From Campylobacter taeniopygiae (lineage in GTDB: Bacteria > Campylobacterota > Campylobacteria > Campylobacterales > Campylobacteraceae), in assembly GCF_005406225.1 (NCBI RefSeq), contig NZ_NXLY01000002.1, positions 62,001 to 126,000 on the forward strand: DNA of 64,000 nt, written 5' to 3'. Positions 27,455 to 37,176 of the stretch are shown one piece after another. Each line of letters begins with the position of its first letter. Position 1 is the stretch's first letter. The translations under genes and the position numbers were made by a program. The notes under the pieces are model-generated. The model had not been told where the DNA came from. It worked only from the letters and a program-made list of their open reading frames with translations, and did no database searches.

Positions 27455-28427
27455 AGCAAGTTTAAAAAGTATAGCTTCTTATGCACCTGATAAAATTTTA
27501 AGTAATTTTGATCTTGAAAAAATGGTCGATACAACCGATGAATGGATTGTTAAACGCACTGGAATTAAAGAACGCAGAATTGCTAATGATGATGAACAAG
27601 CTAGTGATTTAGGAACAAAAGCAGCTATAAAGGCCATTGAAAGGGCGAATTTAAAAATTGAAGATATTGATGCCTTACTTGTTGCGACTTTAAGTCCTGA
27701 TTATTTTACCATGCCATCTACAGCTTGTAAAATTGCTGCAAATTTAGGACTTAAAGATGTTACGGCTTTTGATGTTTCAGCTGCTTGTACTGGATTTATT
27801 TATTTATTAGAACAAGCCAAAGCTTTTGTAGAAAGTGGTCTTAAAAAAAATGTTCTTATTATAGGAACAGAAAAAACAAGTTCTATTATTGATTATAGTG
27901 ATAGAAGCATGTGTATCCTTTTTGGAGATGGTGCAGGAGCTGGTATTGTCAGTCTTGATGAGCAAAATACCATCCTTGATGTCCATACGGCAAGTAATGG
28001 TAATTTTGGAAATCTTTTAATGACTCAAAGAGCCCAAAAATCTAGCATTTGCCATCCTTTAATGATGCAAATGAAAGGAAATGAAGTTTTTAAAGTAGCA
28101 GTGCAAACGCTTAGCAATGATGTTGTTGATATTTTAGCGAAAAACAATATTGATTCTAAAGATATAGATCTTTTTATCCCTCATCAAGCTAATTTACGCA
28201 TCATTAAAGCTGTTCAAGAGAGACTAAATTTAAGCGATGAAAAGTGTGTTGTTACAGTCCATAAATACGGTAATACTTCAGCAGCATCTATACCTATGGC
28301 TATGAATGATGCTTATGAGGAAGGACGTCTTAAAAAAGGAGATTTGATTTTGCTTGACGCCTTTGGAGGAGGATTTACTTGGGGTTCTGCTTTATTAAAA
28401 TTTGGTGGAGAAAATTATAAGCAATAA
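27447..28427 (+). CDS. fabH: FabH, beta-ketoacyl-ACP synthase III
   Basis: 326-residue condensing enzyme starting fatty acid synthesis from acetyl-CoA and malonyl-ACP. The catalytic Cys114 (SAACTGF), His (IPHQANLRI) and Asn ([10 protein letters not shown]) are all present. Last gene of the ndk-DUF177-rpmF-plsX-fabH run; its stop codon lies inside a palindrome shared with convergent ridA. Confidence 0.97.
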   Translation: MPKASLKSIASYAPDKILSNFDLEKMVDTTDEWIVKRTGIKERRIANDDEQASDLGTKAAIKAIERANLKIEDIDALLVATLSPDYFTMPSTACKIAANLGLKDVTAFDVSAACTGFIYLLEQAKAFVESGLKKNVLIIGTEKTSSIIDYSDRSMCILFGDGAGAGIVSLDEQNTILDVHTASNGNFGNLLMTQRAQKSSICHPLMMQMKGNEVFKVAVQTLSNDVVDILAKNNIDSKDIDLFIPHQANLRIIKAVQERLNLSDEKCVVTVHKYGNTSAASIPMAMNDAYEEGRLKKGDLILLDAFGGGFTWGSALLKFGGENYKQ

Positions 28428-28440
28428 TTAATTATTGCTT
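28419..28440. terminator. Palindromic terminator containing both stop codons of fabH and ridA
   Basis: Perfect 22-bp palindrome. The fabH TAA (28425-28427) and the ridA stop (28428-28430, minus strand) both sit in its centre with no space between. ATTTTTCC follows on the plus side and ATAATTTT on the minus side, so it can end both transcripts. Confidence 0.7.
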
Positions 28441-28778
28441 ATTTTTCCAAAAGCTTGAATTTCCACAAGATAGCCTTCTGCTAAAATGCTTTGAACACAA
28501 GCTCTTACAGGTTTAGCATAATCTTTAATCCATTCATCATAAATTTCATTCATAGCTTCAAAATCATCCATATTAGCAAGCCATATTTGAATTTGTATGA
28601 GAGAATTTTTATTGGCACCTATTTTTTTAAGCAAAAGTTCAATTTCTTGCAAAGCTTCTTGGGTTTGTTTTTTAATATCGCCTTTAGGATCAAAAGCTAC
28701 TTGTCCTGCTGTTTTAAAATAATCATCATAAACGACAACTTGAGACATTCTTTGACATTCATCATAACGTTTTATCAT
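28428..28778 (-). CDS. RidA/YjgF-family enamine/imine deaminase
   Basis: 116-residue RidA-superfamily protein; family features include [19 protein letters not shown] and the C-terminal [20 protein letters not shown] with the conserved Arg that binds the substrate carboxylate. RidA clears reactive 2-aminoacrylate made by PLP enzymes. It overlaps serC, a PLP enzyme, by 4 bases, a sensible partner. This may be an Rid subgroup rather than archetypal RidA. Confidence 0.88.
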   Translation of the reverse strand: MIKRYDECQRMSQVVVYDDYFKTAGQVAFDPKGDIKKQTQEALQEIELLLKKIGANKNSLIQIQIWLANMDDFEAMNEIYDEWIKDYAKPVRACVQSILAEGYLVEIQAFGKISNN

Positions 28779-29845
28779 TGATATTTCCTTCTAAATTCTT
28801 TCATAAATTCACATAAAATTTGCACCTGTTCTAAAGTGATGGCGTTATAAATACTTGCCCTAATTCCACCTAAAATTCTATGACCCTTTAAACCTATTAA
28901 TCCTTCTTTTTCAGCCTCTTGAACAAAAATAGGATTTAAGTCTTTATTGATTGAAAAACTAACATTCATTAAAGATCTATCTTTTTTATGAGCATGTCCT
29001 TGATAAAATCCTTCACTTGAGTCTATATAATCATAAAGCATTGTAGCTTTTTTTAAATTTCTATCATATATTTGATCAAGTCCACCTTGTTTTAAAATCC
29101 ATTTTGTTTCCAAATCAAAAATATAAATAGCAAAAGTTGGAGGCGTATTATATAAAGATTGATTTTCAACATGAATAGCATATTTAAGCATGCTAGTTAA
29201 TTTTTTTTGACGTGATCTTTCGATCATATCTTTACGTATAAAAACACAACTCAAGCCAGAAATTCCAGCATTTTTTTGTATGCCACCATAAAAAAGAGCT
29301 ATATTTGAAAAATCAACTTTTTTAGAAAAAAAATCACTTGATGCATCTACAATCAAAGGACTTTTTGTTTTAGGATAATCTTTAAACTGCGTTCCATAAA
29401 TAGTATTGTTAGAACAAATATAGGCATAATCAGCATGATCGCTAAAATCGATATTTGGAATGTGATTGAAATTATCATCTTCACTGCTAGCAACTACTTT
29501 AACATCAACGCCTAAAATTTGAGCTTCTTTAATAGCCTTACTTGTCCAAACCCCTGTATTAGCATATTCACAAATTCCACCCAAAGATAAATTCATCGGT
29601 ATCATTGCAAATTGCAAACTAGCGCCTCCATGCAAAAAGAGAACTTCATAATCATCATCTAAACCATAAATTTCTTTTGCTCTTTCCATAGCTCCAAAAT
29701 GTATTTCTTCAAAAACTTTAGAGCGATGTGAAATTTCCATAATAGAATATCCCTTGCCTTGATAATCACATAATTCATTTCTTGCATGCTCTAAAATTTC
29801 CAAAGGTAAGGTAGAAGGACCTGCACTAAAATTAATCTTTCTCAT
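28775..29845 (-). CDS. serC: Phosphoserine aminotransferase
   Basis: 356-residue class V PLP aminotransferase of serine (and possibly pyridoxine) synthesis, converting 3-phosphohydroxypyruvate to phosphoserine. N-terminal [10 protein letters not shown] and [10 protein letters not shown] match the family; the PLP lysine is in YGGIQKNAG. Good AGGAG site. Lies between xseA (3 bases away) and ridA (4-base overlap). Confidence 0.96.
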   Translation of the reverse strand: MRKINFSAGPSTLPLEILEHARNELCDYQGKGYSIMEISHRSKVFEEIHFGAMERAKEIYGLDDDYEVLFLHGGASLQFAMIPMNLSLGGICEYANTGVWTSKAIKEAQILGVDVKVVASSEDDNFNHIPNIDFSDHADYAYICSNNTIYGTQFKDYPKTKSPLIVDASSDFFSKKVDFSNIALFYGGIQKNAGISGLSCVFIRKDMIERSRQKKLTSMLKYAIHVENQSLYNTPPTFAIYIFDLETKWILKQGGLDQIYDRNLKKATMLYDYIDSSEGFYQGHAHKKDRSLMNVSFSINKDLNPIFVQEAEKEGLIGLKGHRILGGIRASIYNAITLEQVQILCEFMKEFRRKYQ

Positions 29846-29848
29846 CTT

Positions 29849-31018
29849 TCACTCCTCTAAAATTTTTGCTTGTTTTTGCACAGTTTGAGAACTTAAAAGC
29901 ACGGTATCACCATCTTTTAAATCTTGCAATTTTACTATTTTACCATTTTGACTTAATGAAATTAAATTTTCACTTTTTTTAAAAAAATTTTCATGCTGAA
30001 AAAAAGAATTTTCTATTTTTTCCAATTTTAAATTTGCTTTTTCTAATTTATTTTTAATTAAAAGCTTGATTTGTTTCATTAAAAGTGAAATTTGATCTTG
30101 TTTATCCCCTATAGTTTTTTTTAAAGATTTAGCTTTAAAAATTTGATACAAATTTAAAAGCAAGTCTTGGTAATTTTGCATCTTTTGATTCATCGTTTTT
30201 CTAAAATTTTCTTCTAAATTATCCAAATTTTGCTCTAAATCTAACTTAGAATAAAATAAAAAATCTATCGCTGCCGAAGGAGTTGGCGCTCTAAAATCAG
30301 CAACAAAATCACTAATAACATAATCAATCTCATGTCCAATAGCTGAAACAATAGGGGTTTTAGCTTTAAAAATTTCTCTTGCTAAATTTTCATCATTAAA
30401 GCAAAAAAGATCTTCTCGACTGCCACCTCCTCTAGCTATAATAAGAATATCAAGATCCATAGCATCGGCTTTTCTTAAAGCATTGATTAAAGAGTTTGGC
30501 GCTGTATTGCCTTGGGTTAAAGCATTAAAAATATAAATTTTGGCCAAAAAATATTCTTTTTGATCAATAAGCTTTAACATATCTTGTAAAGCCGCTGAAG
30601 TTTTTGAAGTGATGATTCCTACTTTTTTTGGAAATTTGGGCAAAGCTTTTTTATGGATACTATCAAATATACCCTCGTTTTGCAATTTTTCTTTTAGGGC
30701 AATGAATTGACTTTCTAAATCACCAAATCCAGATTTTTTCATATTATTAGCAACAAATTGGTACCTTCCGCTTTCAGGATACAAACTAACATTGCCAACC
30801 AATTCTAGCAAATCCCCTACTTCGGGCTTAAAATGAACTTTTAAATTATTATTTTTAAACATAACGCAAGCTATGCTTGATTTTTCATCTTTTAAATCAA
30901 AATACCAATGTCCTGAACCATGTATAGTGATTTTTGAAATTTCACCACTAAGCACAATATCAACAAAATGCGTTTCTAATAAAGCCTTAGCTTTTAAATT
31001 TAATTCACTTGGAGTCAT
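29849..31018 (-). CDS. xseA: Exodeoxyribonuclease VII large subunit
   Basis: 389-residue nuclease subunit with an N-terminal OB fold (about 1-100, GSGHWYFDLKDEKSSIACVMF) and the catalytic domain with GIITSKTSAALQDML, IARGGGSREDLFCFND and SAIGHEIDYVISDFVAD. The C-terminal third is coiled-coil. The small subunit gene xseB is not in this window. It overlaps ubiE by 4 bases. Confidence 0.95.
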   Translation of the reverse strand: MTPSELNLKAKALLETHFVDIVLSGEISKITIHGSGHWYFDLKDEKSSIACVMFKNNNLKVHFKPEVGDLLELVGNVSLYPESGRYQFVANNMKKSGFGDLESQFIALKEKLQNEGIFDSIHKKALPKFPKKVGIITSKTSAALQDMLKLIDQKEYFLAKIYIFNALTQGNTAPNSLINALRKADAMDLDILIIARGGGSREDLFCFNDENLAREIFKAKTPIVSAIGHEIDYVISDFVADFRAPTPSAAIDFLFYSKLDLEQNLDNLEENFRKTMNQKMQNYQDLLLNLYQIFKAKSLKKTIGDKQDQISLLMKQIKLLIKNKLEKANLKLEKIENSFFQHENFFKKSENLISLSQNGKIVKLQDLKDGDTVLLSSQTVQKQAKILEE

Positions 31019-31722
31019 AATTTTTTAGCTATAAACATTGAACTAACACCAAAACTAAAGCTTTTAAAATCTATCATTTCAAAACCAGAGTCACTCAATT
31101 CTTTTATAAATTCTTCCTTACTTAAAAATTCATCAATAGAATTAGGCAAATACTCATACGCGCTTTTATTTTTACTGATAATTCCACCTAAAGTTGGCAA
31201 AATATTTTTCAAATAAAAATCCCTCAGAGTTGCTATAAATCCGCCTTTTTCTCTTTTTGTAAATTCTAAAATAACAAAAATTCCGCCTTTTTTCAAGACT
31301 CTAAAAAATTCATTTAAAGCTTGTTTCCTCTCTACTACATTGCGAATTCCATAACTTATACTTACGATATCAACGCTTTGACTCTCTAAAGGTAAATTTT
31401 GAGCCTTTGCTTGTATAAAATCAATGTTTGGAAATTTTTGCTTAGCAATCTCTAGCATACCTTCGCTTGGATCAATGCCTTTAATGCTTGCAATATTTTT
31501 AGAAAGCATCTTAGCTTTTTCTTGCCATATAGCGATCATATCGCCTGTTCCGCAAGCGACATCAACTATATTGATAAAATCAGGTTTGTAATACTTTAAA
31601 ACCTTTTTGCAAGCGAATTTACGCCAACTTATATCAACCCCGAAACTTAAAATTCTATTGGCTTTGTCGTAACTTGGAGCAATTTCATTGAACATTTCTA
31701 TGATTTTATCTTGTTTTTGCAT
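31015..31722 (-). CDS. ubiE: Demethylmenaquinone methyltransferase (UbiE/MenG)
   Basis: 235-residue SAM-dependent methyltransferase that performs the last step of menaquinone synthesis. SAM motif I is VDVACGTGDMIAIW, followed by the UbiE signature (DISWRKFA near the start, FRVLKKGGIFVILEF). Campylobacter respires on menaquinones and lacks ubiquinone, so the substrate should be a demethylmenaquinone. Overlaps neighbours on both sides by 1-4 bases. Confidence 0.95.
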   Translation of the reverse strand: MQKQDKIIEMFNEIAPSYDKANRILSFGVDISWRKFACKKVLKYYKPDFINIVDVACGTGDMIAIWQEKAKMLSKNIASIKGIDPSEGMLEIAKQKFPNIDFIQAKAQNLPLESQSVDIVSISYGIRNVVERKQALNEFFRVLKKGGIFVILEFTKREKGGFIATLRDFYLKNILPTLGGIISKNKSAYEYLPNSIDEFLSKEEFIKELSDSGFEMIDFKSFSFGVSSMFIAKKL

Positions 31723-32924
31723 TAATACCCTTTATAAATTTTTAATCCTTTATTTGATCGAGAGATTAATTTAAAGAATTTTTCTCTTTTTTTAATCATT
31801 TTTACAATCATTTTTTCTCTAGTTTCAAAAAGAAAAAATTTTTCATTGAGCTTATTTAAAGATTTTATATCAAAAAAATTGCAAAAATATTCTAAAAAAA
31901 TTAACAATTCTGAAAAACTCCTTGAAAATTTTTCATTCTCAAAATTTTTCAATAAATTTTTTTTAAAAAAAATCAGCTTTTTTCTAAATTCATTAGCTAA
32001 AATTTGTTTAAAAAGTTTATCCTTTTGCAAACCTTCATAAAAAGAATTTTCTTTTATAAAAAAATCAAAATCACTAAACAAACTTTGCAAATTTTCACTG
32101 CTTAAAAACAAAAGCAATTCTTCAAGATTTTCATCTTTTTGAAAAAAAATATTGCATTTTTCGACAATTTCTTGAAATCTTAAAGATAAATTTGTATTTA
32201 AATTCTTATCAAAAATTTCTTCTGTGTCTAATAAAACTATATTAATTTTATCAGCATAAGAAATAAACTCGTAAAAATATTCTTCTTTTTTCTTATCTAA
32301 AGCCAAATTCCAATAAAATTTTAACTTTTTAAAAAGATAAAATAAGAAAATTCTATAACCCTCAAAAGCATTGATTAAGCCTGAAAATTTTAAATTAAAA
32401 GTCTGATTTTTTTCGATATTCTTAAAATATTTTTCTATATTAATTTGTTCAAAATCACAACCATAAAGAGTTATAAATTTAGAATCCAAGATGTAATCAA
32501 ATTCCTTTTGAATTTTAAACTCATAAGGCAAAATAAAACGATTTGCTTCATCTAAGGTTGGAAAAAAAATTTTCAAAATATAAATTTTAGATTTATTATA
32601 AACTTCAATAAAACTTTTTAAAGAGCAAAATTTAAACTCGTAACGTTTCTTTTTAATGCTCTTTCCTATACTTTTTTTACGAGCTTTTTCAAATTCTTTT
32701 TTTGATATTTGTTCTTCTTGATTTTGCTCTAAAATTTTATCATTAGTTTCTATGATTTTATAATAAAAACCATCAACACTCTTAAATTTGATACTTTGAG
32801 AATGGGTTATTTTGGTATAAAAAATCTCAAGCTCGTGAATTTTAAATAAAACTCCGTCTTCTTGAAGATTTTTTAAAAGTGTGGCATTAGGAAGTAAAAA
32901 ATTTTTTTGAATTTCATATACCAT
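31722..32924 (-). CDS. Uncharacterised 400-aa protein, weakly CYTH/CHAD-like
   Basis: 400-residue Phe- and Lys-rich soluble protein, not confidently recognised. It begins VYEIQKNFLLPN, which resembles the start of CYTH domains (EIERKFLL). The rest is helical with coiled character, including AFEGYRIFLFYLFKKLKFYW near residue 190, loosely like a CHAD helix. A CYTH-CHAD protein would bind or cleave polyphosphate-type ligands, but key charged repeats are not clear. First gene of a run with ubiE-xseA-serC-ridA. Corresponds in place to a C. jejuni hypothetical gene. Confidence 0.75.
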   Translation of the reverse strand: MVYEIQKNFLLPNATLLKNLQEDGVLFKIHELEIFYTKITHSQSIKFKSVDGFYYKIIETNDKILEQNQEEQISKKEFEKARKKSIGKSIKKKRYEFKFCSLKSFIEVYNKSKIYILKIFFPTLDEANRFILPYEFKIQKEFDYILDSKFITLYGCDFEQINIEKYFKNIEKNQTFNLKFSGLINAFEGYRIFLFYLFKKLKFYWNLALDKKKEEYFYEFISYADKINIVLLDTEEIFDKNLNTNLSLRFQEIVEKCNIFFQKDENLEELLLFLSSENLQSLFSDFDFFIKENSFYEGLQKDKLFKQILANEFRKKLIFFKKNLLKNFENEKFSRSFSELLIFLEYFCNFFDIKSLNKLNEKFFLFETREKMIVKMIKKREKFFKLISRSNKGLKIYKGY

Positions 32925-32968
32925 TAAAATAACCTTTAAATTAATAGGTTATTTTAACTTTATTTTCC

Positions 32969-33379
32969 TTAATGACACTTTTTGCAACTATCAATATAGG
33001 TGCAAACCGCTAAATAGTTGATCAAGCTTCCTATTTTCTTTTCTAAAAATTCTTGATACTCTTTAAGTTTTACATCCTTAAAACTAAGATCTTCTATATT
33101 CCCACATTTAGAACAAACAATGTGCATATGTTCTTCTTCATAAATATCATAACAAGTTTTTTGATTTAAAGCATTGATTTCAACAACTAAACCTTGCTCT
33201 CTTAAAGTATTTAAATTCTTATAAACTGTAGCAAGCGATATGGAAGGATATTCTTGCTTGATTTCCTCATAAAGCTCTTCAATATTTGGATGTTCATGTC
33301 TTTTTAAAATCTTTAAGATGCATAATCTTTGTGGAGTAGCTTTTAAATCATGCTTTTTAAGCATTTGTAATATTTCCAT
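32969..33379 (-). CDS. perR: PerR, peroxide-responsive Fur-family repressor
   Basis: 136-residue Fur-family metalloregulator. The winged helix (HDLKATPQRLCILKILKRHEHPNIEELY) is followed by a dimerisation/metal domain with two zinc CxxC pairs (CSKCGN and CKKC at the end) and a HMHIVC segment. It represses peroxide defence genes such as ahpC and katA under non-stress conditions. The ATG at 33379 has AAGGA upstream; the TTG three codons earlier has none. The 111-bp upstream gap is AT-rich; C. jejuni perR is autoregulated. Confidence 0.94.
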   Translation of the reverse strand: MEILQMLKKHDLKATPQRLCILKILKRHEHPNIEELYEEIKQEYPSISLATVYKNLNTLREQGLVVEINALNQKTCYDIYEEEHMHIVCSKCGNIEDLSFKDVKLKEYQEFLEKKIGSLINYLAVCTYIDSCKKCH

Positions 33380-33490
33380 TATCAACAATCCTTAAAAATT
33401 TATGATGAAAGGAATGATAATAAAATTTTCATTAAAAGAAGTTTATATCAAATAATATTTTTTATCAATTAATAAAATAAAATTTATTTA

Positions 33491-35329
33491 TCATTGCAAA
33501 TAAATCTTTATTTTTTCCACTATGCTTTTAACATCGAGTTTTAACTTTTTCTCTACTTCGCTTGTCTTTCCGTGTTCAATAAATTCATCTTCATATTCAA
33601 AAGAAATGATTTTAATGTCTAAATTGTATTTTTGGATAAAGCTTTGTAATAAACTTGCTACTCCGCCAATTTTAGCATTTTCACTAAATACAAACCAAAT
33701 TTTACTTTTTTGTGCCAAATCTTTTAAAAGCATCTCATCCAAAGGTTTAGCAAAAATCAAATCAATTAAATTAATTCTTTCTTGCATTTCATTTAAAACT
33801 TGCCAAGCTTTGCCCACGCCTTGCCCATAACCTATAAAAGCGATTTTACTTTGTTCATTTTTTATCAACCATTGTGCTTTACCTAACTCTATCTTAGAAG
33901 AAGAAAATTCTTGATTTAAGATAAAACTACCCCTAGGATAACGAAAAGCTAAAGGTCCTTGATGATGATAAGCATATTCCATAATATTTTCCATCATCAA
34001 CTCATCTCTAGGAGCAACAAGGGTTAAATGAGGCAAAGGCGCTAAAAAACTCACATCAAAAACGCCTTGGTGAGTTTCTCCATCTTCACCCACTATACCA
34101 GCTCTATCCATAGCAAAAACAACATTTAAATTCATAATAGCACAATCATGAATCACTTGATCATAAGCGCGCTGTAAAAAAGTACTGTATATAGCTATAA
34201 AAGGTTTAAATCCTTCTCTTGCCATAGCTGCCATAGAAGTTACTGCATGCTGTTCAGCAATGGCAACATCCCAAAATCTTTGCGGATATTTCTCAATTAA
34301 TTTATCAAGCCCTGTTCCACTAGGCATAGCAGCTGTAACACCTACGATATTTTCATATTTTGAAGCTAATTCTAATAATTTTTGAGAAAAAATTTCAGTT
34401 GCACTTTTAGTAGAACTTTTTTTCAAAGCCTCGCCGCTATCAATATCAAAAGCTCCCACCCCATGCCATTTAGAATGCTGACCTTCTGCTAAAGCATAAC
34501 CCTTACCTTTTAAAGTTTGAGCGTGAATTACACAAGGTTTTTGCATTGCCTTTGCTTGCTTTAAAGCAGAAATAATCTCTGCTAAATTATGCCCATTAAT
34601 AGGCCCTATGTATTCAAGTCCTAATTCTTCAAACAAAAGCCCAGGAGTGATCAATCTAAAACTTTCCTCAAAACGCTTAGCCATATAGGTTGCAGAATCT
34701 GGTAAAACACCCAACATTTTTGCAACTCGTTTTTTAAAATTTTGATAAAACTGTGTCGCCATTGCTTGAGAAAGATATTTTGAAATCGCACCTATTGGTT
34801 TTGAGATACTCATCTCATTATCATTTAAAATTACAACGCAAGGAAATTTAGAATCCCCTAACTCATTTAAAGCCTCATAAGCCATTCCTGCACTTAAAGC
34901 TCCATCGCCTATGAGTGCCACAGGGATACGTTTTTCACCCTTTAAGGCTATAGCTTTACAAGCCCCAACCGCTAAAGAAAGAGATGTGCTAGAATGTCCC
35001 GCAATAAAATAGTCTCCCTCGCTAGGCTTTGTATAACCGCTTAATCCATCAACTTGTCTTAGAGTATGAAAAATTTCTTCTTTTCCGCTTAAAAGTTTAT
35101 GGGTGTAAGATTGATGAGAAACATCAAAAATAAAAGGATCAGTTTTTGCATCAAAAACCGTATGCATAGCTATTGTTAATTCCACCGCTCCCAAATTAGA
35201 ACTTAAATGCCCCCCATTTTTAGAGACAACTTTTATAATTTCTTCCCTAATTTTTTGAGCTAAATTTTCAAGTTCATTAATACTTAAAAATTGTAATTTT
35301 TCTTGAGTATGAGTAAAAATTTTATTCAT
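33491..35329 (-). CDS. dxs: 1-deoxy-D-xylulose-5-phosphate synthase
   Basis: 612-residue thiamine-diphosphate enzyme joining pyruvate and glyceraldehyde-3-phosphate in the first step of the MEP isoprenoid pathway. The ThDP motif is GDGALSAGMAYEALNELG...ILNDNEMS. The transketolase-like pyrimidine domain (about 310-480, DRAGIVGEDGETHQG) and the C-terminal domain follow. It overlaps fliH by 8 bases, so it is likely co-transcribed with the flagellar basal-body genes. Confidence 0.97.
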   Translation of the reverse strand: MNKIFTHTQEKLQFLSINELENLAQKIREEIIKVVSKNGGHLSSNLGAVELTIAMHTVFDAKTDPFIFDVSHQSYTHKLLSGKEEIFHTLRQVDGLSGYTKPSEGDYFIAGHSSTSLSLAVGACKAIALKGEKRIPVALIGDGALSAGMAYEALNELGDSKFPCVVILNDNEMSISKPIGAISKYLSQAMATQFYQNFKKRVAKMLGVLPDSATYMAKRFEESFRLITPGLLFEELGLEYIGPINGHNLAEIISALKQAKAMQKPCVIHAQTLKGKGYALAEGQHSKWHGVGAFDIDSGEALKKSSTKSATEIFSQKLLELASKYENIVGVTAAMPSGTGLDKLIEKYPQRFWDVAIAEQHAVTSMAAMAREGFKPFIAIYSTFLQRAYDQVIHDCAIMNLNVVFAMDRAGIVGEDGETHQGVFDVSFLAPLPHLTLVAPRDELMMENIMEYAYHHQGPLAFRYPRGSFILNQEFSSSKIELGKAQWLIKNEQSKIAFIGYGQGVGKAWQVLNEMQERINLIDLIFAKPLDEMLLKDLAQKSKIWFVFSENAKIGGVASLLQSFIQKYNLDIKIISFEYEDEFIEHGKTSEVEKKLKLDVKSIVEKIKIYLQ

Positions 35330-36140
35330 TATTGATCATCTTTTTAATTTTAGTCAAACGAGAATTTAAATTAGACTCTATATTTCCAGCATCACTTAAG
35401 ATAATCACACTTCCTTTACTAATAGCATCATCAAGATTTATTTTTATGTGTTTAAATTCACTAAAATGATCTTTTAGATAATCATAATCATTAGAATTAA
35501 CCTTAATTTCAATCGCACTAGCCCCTTTTAATTCACTCACTAAATTTTGAGCTAAAGCATACGCGATTTTGCTAGAATTATTTTCAAGTTCTTTAATAAT
35601 AACTTCCTTAGCTATATCTATAGCTGTATCAGCTAATTCTTTTTCATTTTTTTCTATAAAAGAATCTAATTTTATACAAGCTTCATCAAGCTTGGCAATG
35701 CTTTTTAAATATTTATCTTTTAATTCATCTAATTCTTTTTGGAATTCTATCTTAGCTTTTTCGTATCCTTCTTTTGAAAATTTTTCTTTAGCATTTTCAA
35801 GTTCAGAATTTAAGCGATTGTTAAATTCATTTTCTTGACTTTCAATTTGCATTTGAAGTTTTATAATATTGCTTGACATTTCATCAGTTTTTTTAAGTAA
35901 ATCCTCTACAAAACTTGGTTGAAAAGCAGGTATTGTATTGGATTCATTTTGTATAGGTTCTAAATTGGACACTTCTTCTTGTTTTAATTCTGGCGTTGTA
36001 GGAGTGGGAATTGCTTTCTCATTTTCTTGAGTATTTTTCTCTACTTTATTATCAAATTCTGAAATAACCTTAAAATGATAACCTTCAACAACATGCTGTT
36101 CTGAAGTTGCACCCGAAATAACATTACTACGACTAGCCAT
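35322..36140 (-). CDS. fliH: FliH, flagellar export ATPase regulator
   Basis: 272-residue stalk protein that ties the FliI ATPase to the C-ring. A long Gln/Glu/Lys-rich coiled coil (about 85-175) precedes the conserved C-terminal domain (ELADTAIDIAKEVIIKEL, then SVIILSDAGNIESNLNSRL). The N-terminal 80 residues are low-complexity and Pro/Gln-rich. Between fliG (7 bases) and dxs (8-base overlap). Confidence 0.92.
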   Translation of the reverse strand: MASRSNVISGATSEQHVVEGYHFKVISEFDNKVEKNTQENEKAIPTPTTPELKQEEVSNLEPIQNESNTIPAFQPSFVEDLLKKTDEMSSNIIKLQMQIESQENEFNNRLNSELENAKEKFSKEGYEKAKIEFQKELDELKDKYLKSIAKLDEACIKLDSFIEKNEKELADTAIDIAKEVIIKELENNSSKIAYALAQNLVSELKGASAIEIKVNSNDYDYLKDHFSEFKHIKINLDDAISKGSVIILSDAGNIESNLNSRLTKIKKMINNE

Positions 36141-36147
36141 TTTCTAC

Positions 36148-37176
36148 CTACTCTATCATTTCATCAGCATCGCCTGTTTGAACTAGGCCTTGCTCTGCTA
36201 ATTTTTGAACCACTTCAACCACTTTTCTTTGCGCATCTTCAACATCTTTCACACGCACAGCTCCCAAAAATCCCATTTCTTCAAGAAAAGCTTCACTCGC
36301 ACGTGTAGACATATTTGCTAAGAATTTTTGTTTTAATTCTTCACTAGCTCCTTTAAGACCTATCATAAGATCTTTTTTATCTGCTACTTTTAAAATTTCT
36401 CTTATTGCTTGAGTGCTGAGTTTTTGTATATCATCAAAAGTAAACATAAGTTCTTTAATAGTTTCAGCCAATCTCTCATCACTTTGCTCAATATAAGTAA
36501 TAGTAGATTTAGAAGCCTTTTGACCCAAGCGATTAAGTACTTCAGCCACGGCTCTTGGACCACCCACTTCAACTTTATAAGAAGTAAGACTTTCAAGCTT
36601 GCTTTCCAATACAGCAGAAACCCTTTTAATAATGCTTGGAGAAATATCCCCAAGATTTGCCATTCTGATCACAACTTCAGCTCTTAATTCATCACTAAAA
36701 TACTCTAAAGTTTCCGCAGCATGAATTGAATCCATGTGTGCTAAAATAAGAGCAATAGTTTGCGGGTGTTCTTTTACAATAAAATCAGCAAGTTGCTGAG
36801 GTTTAATTTGTGCCAAATAAGCAAAATTCTGATTATTTTCCATACTTTTTGTAAGTTTTTCAAGAATCCTATTGGCAATTTCAGGACCAAAAGTACGAAA
36901 TAATATTTCTTTAGCATATTCTAAACCGCCACTTTTAATGTATTGATTAGATTGAAGTAAGGTATAAAATTCTTCCAAAACAGCTGTCGCTACAGATCTA
37001 TCAACATTTTTTGCCATAGCAATATATCGTGAAATTTCTGTAATAACATCAATTTCCATATGCGAAAAAACAGAAGTTGTGGCATCTTCACCAAGCTGTA
37101 TAAGAAAAATCGCTACCTTTTCAGGCATCGATAAATCATCATAAACCATTTTTTGTTCTTCGCTAAGCTTGATCAT
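36148..37176 (-). CDS. fliG: FliG, flagellar motor switch protein
   Basis: 342-residue rotor protein that contacts MotA. It shows the N-terminal FliF-binding domain (PEKVAIFLIQLGEDATTSVF), the middle domain with the EHPQTIALIL motif, and the C-terminal torque domain with the charged ridge (FTFDDIQKLSTQAIREIL, RASEAFLEEMGFLGAVRVKDVEDAQ). Begins immediately after the fliF stop. In C. jejuni this region also supports polar flagellar regulation through FlhF/FlhG partners. Confidence 0.97.
   Translation of the reverse strand: MIKLSEEQKMVYDDLSMPEKVAIFLIQLGEDATTSVFSHMEIDVITEISRYIAMAKNVDRSVATAVLEEFYTLLQSNQYIKSGGLEYAKEILFRTFGPEIANRILEKLTKSMENNQNFAYLAQIKPQQLADFIVKEHPQTIALILAHMDSIHAAETLEYFSDELRAEVVIRMANLGDISPSIIKRVSAVLESKLESLTSYKVEVGGPRAVAEVLNRLGQKASKSTITYIEQSDERLAETIKELMFTFDDIQKLSTQAIREILKVADKKDLMIGLKGASEELKQKFLANMSTRASEAFLEEMGFLGAVRVKDVEDAQRKVVEVVQKLAEQGLVQTGDADEMIE

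Noticed and set aside
33380..33490. PerR box upstream of perR
   Set aside because: Several AT-rich partial palindromes occur, but none matches the expected operator well enough to call by eye.
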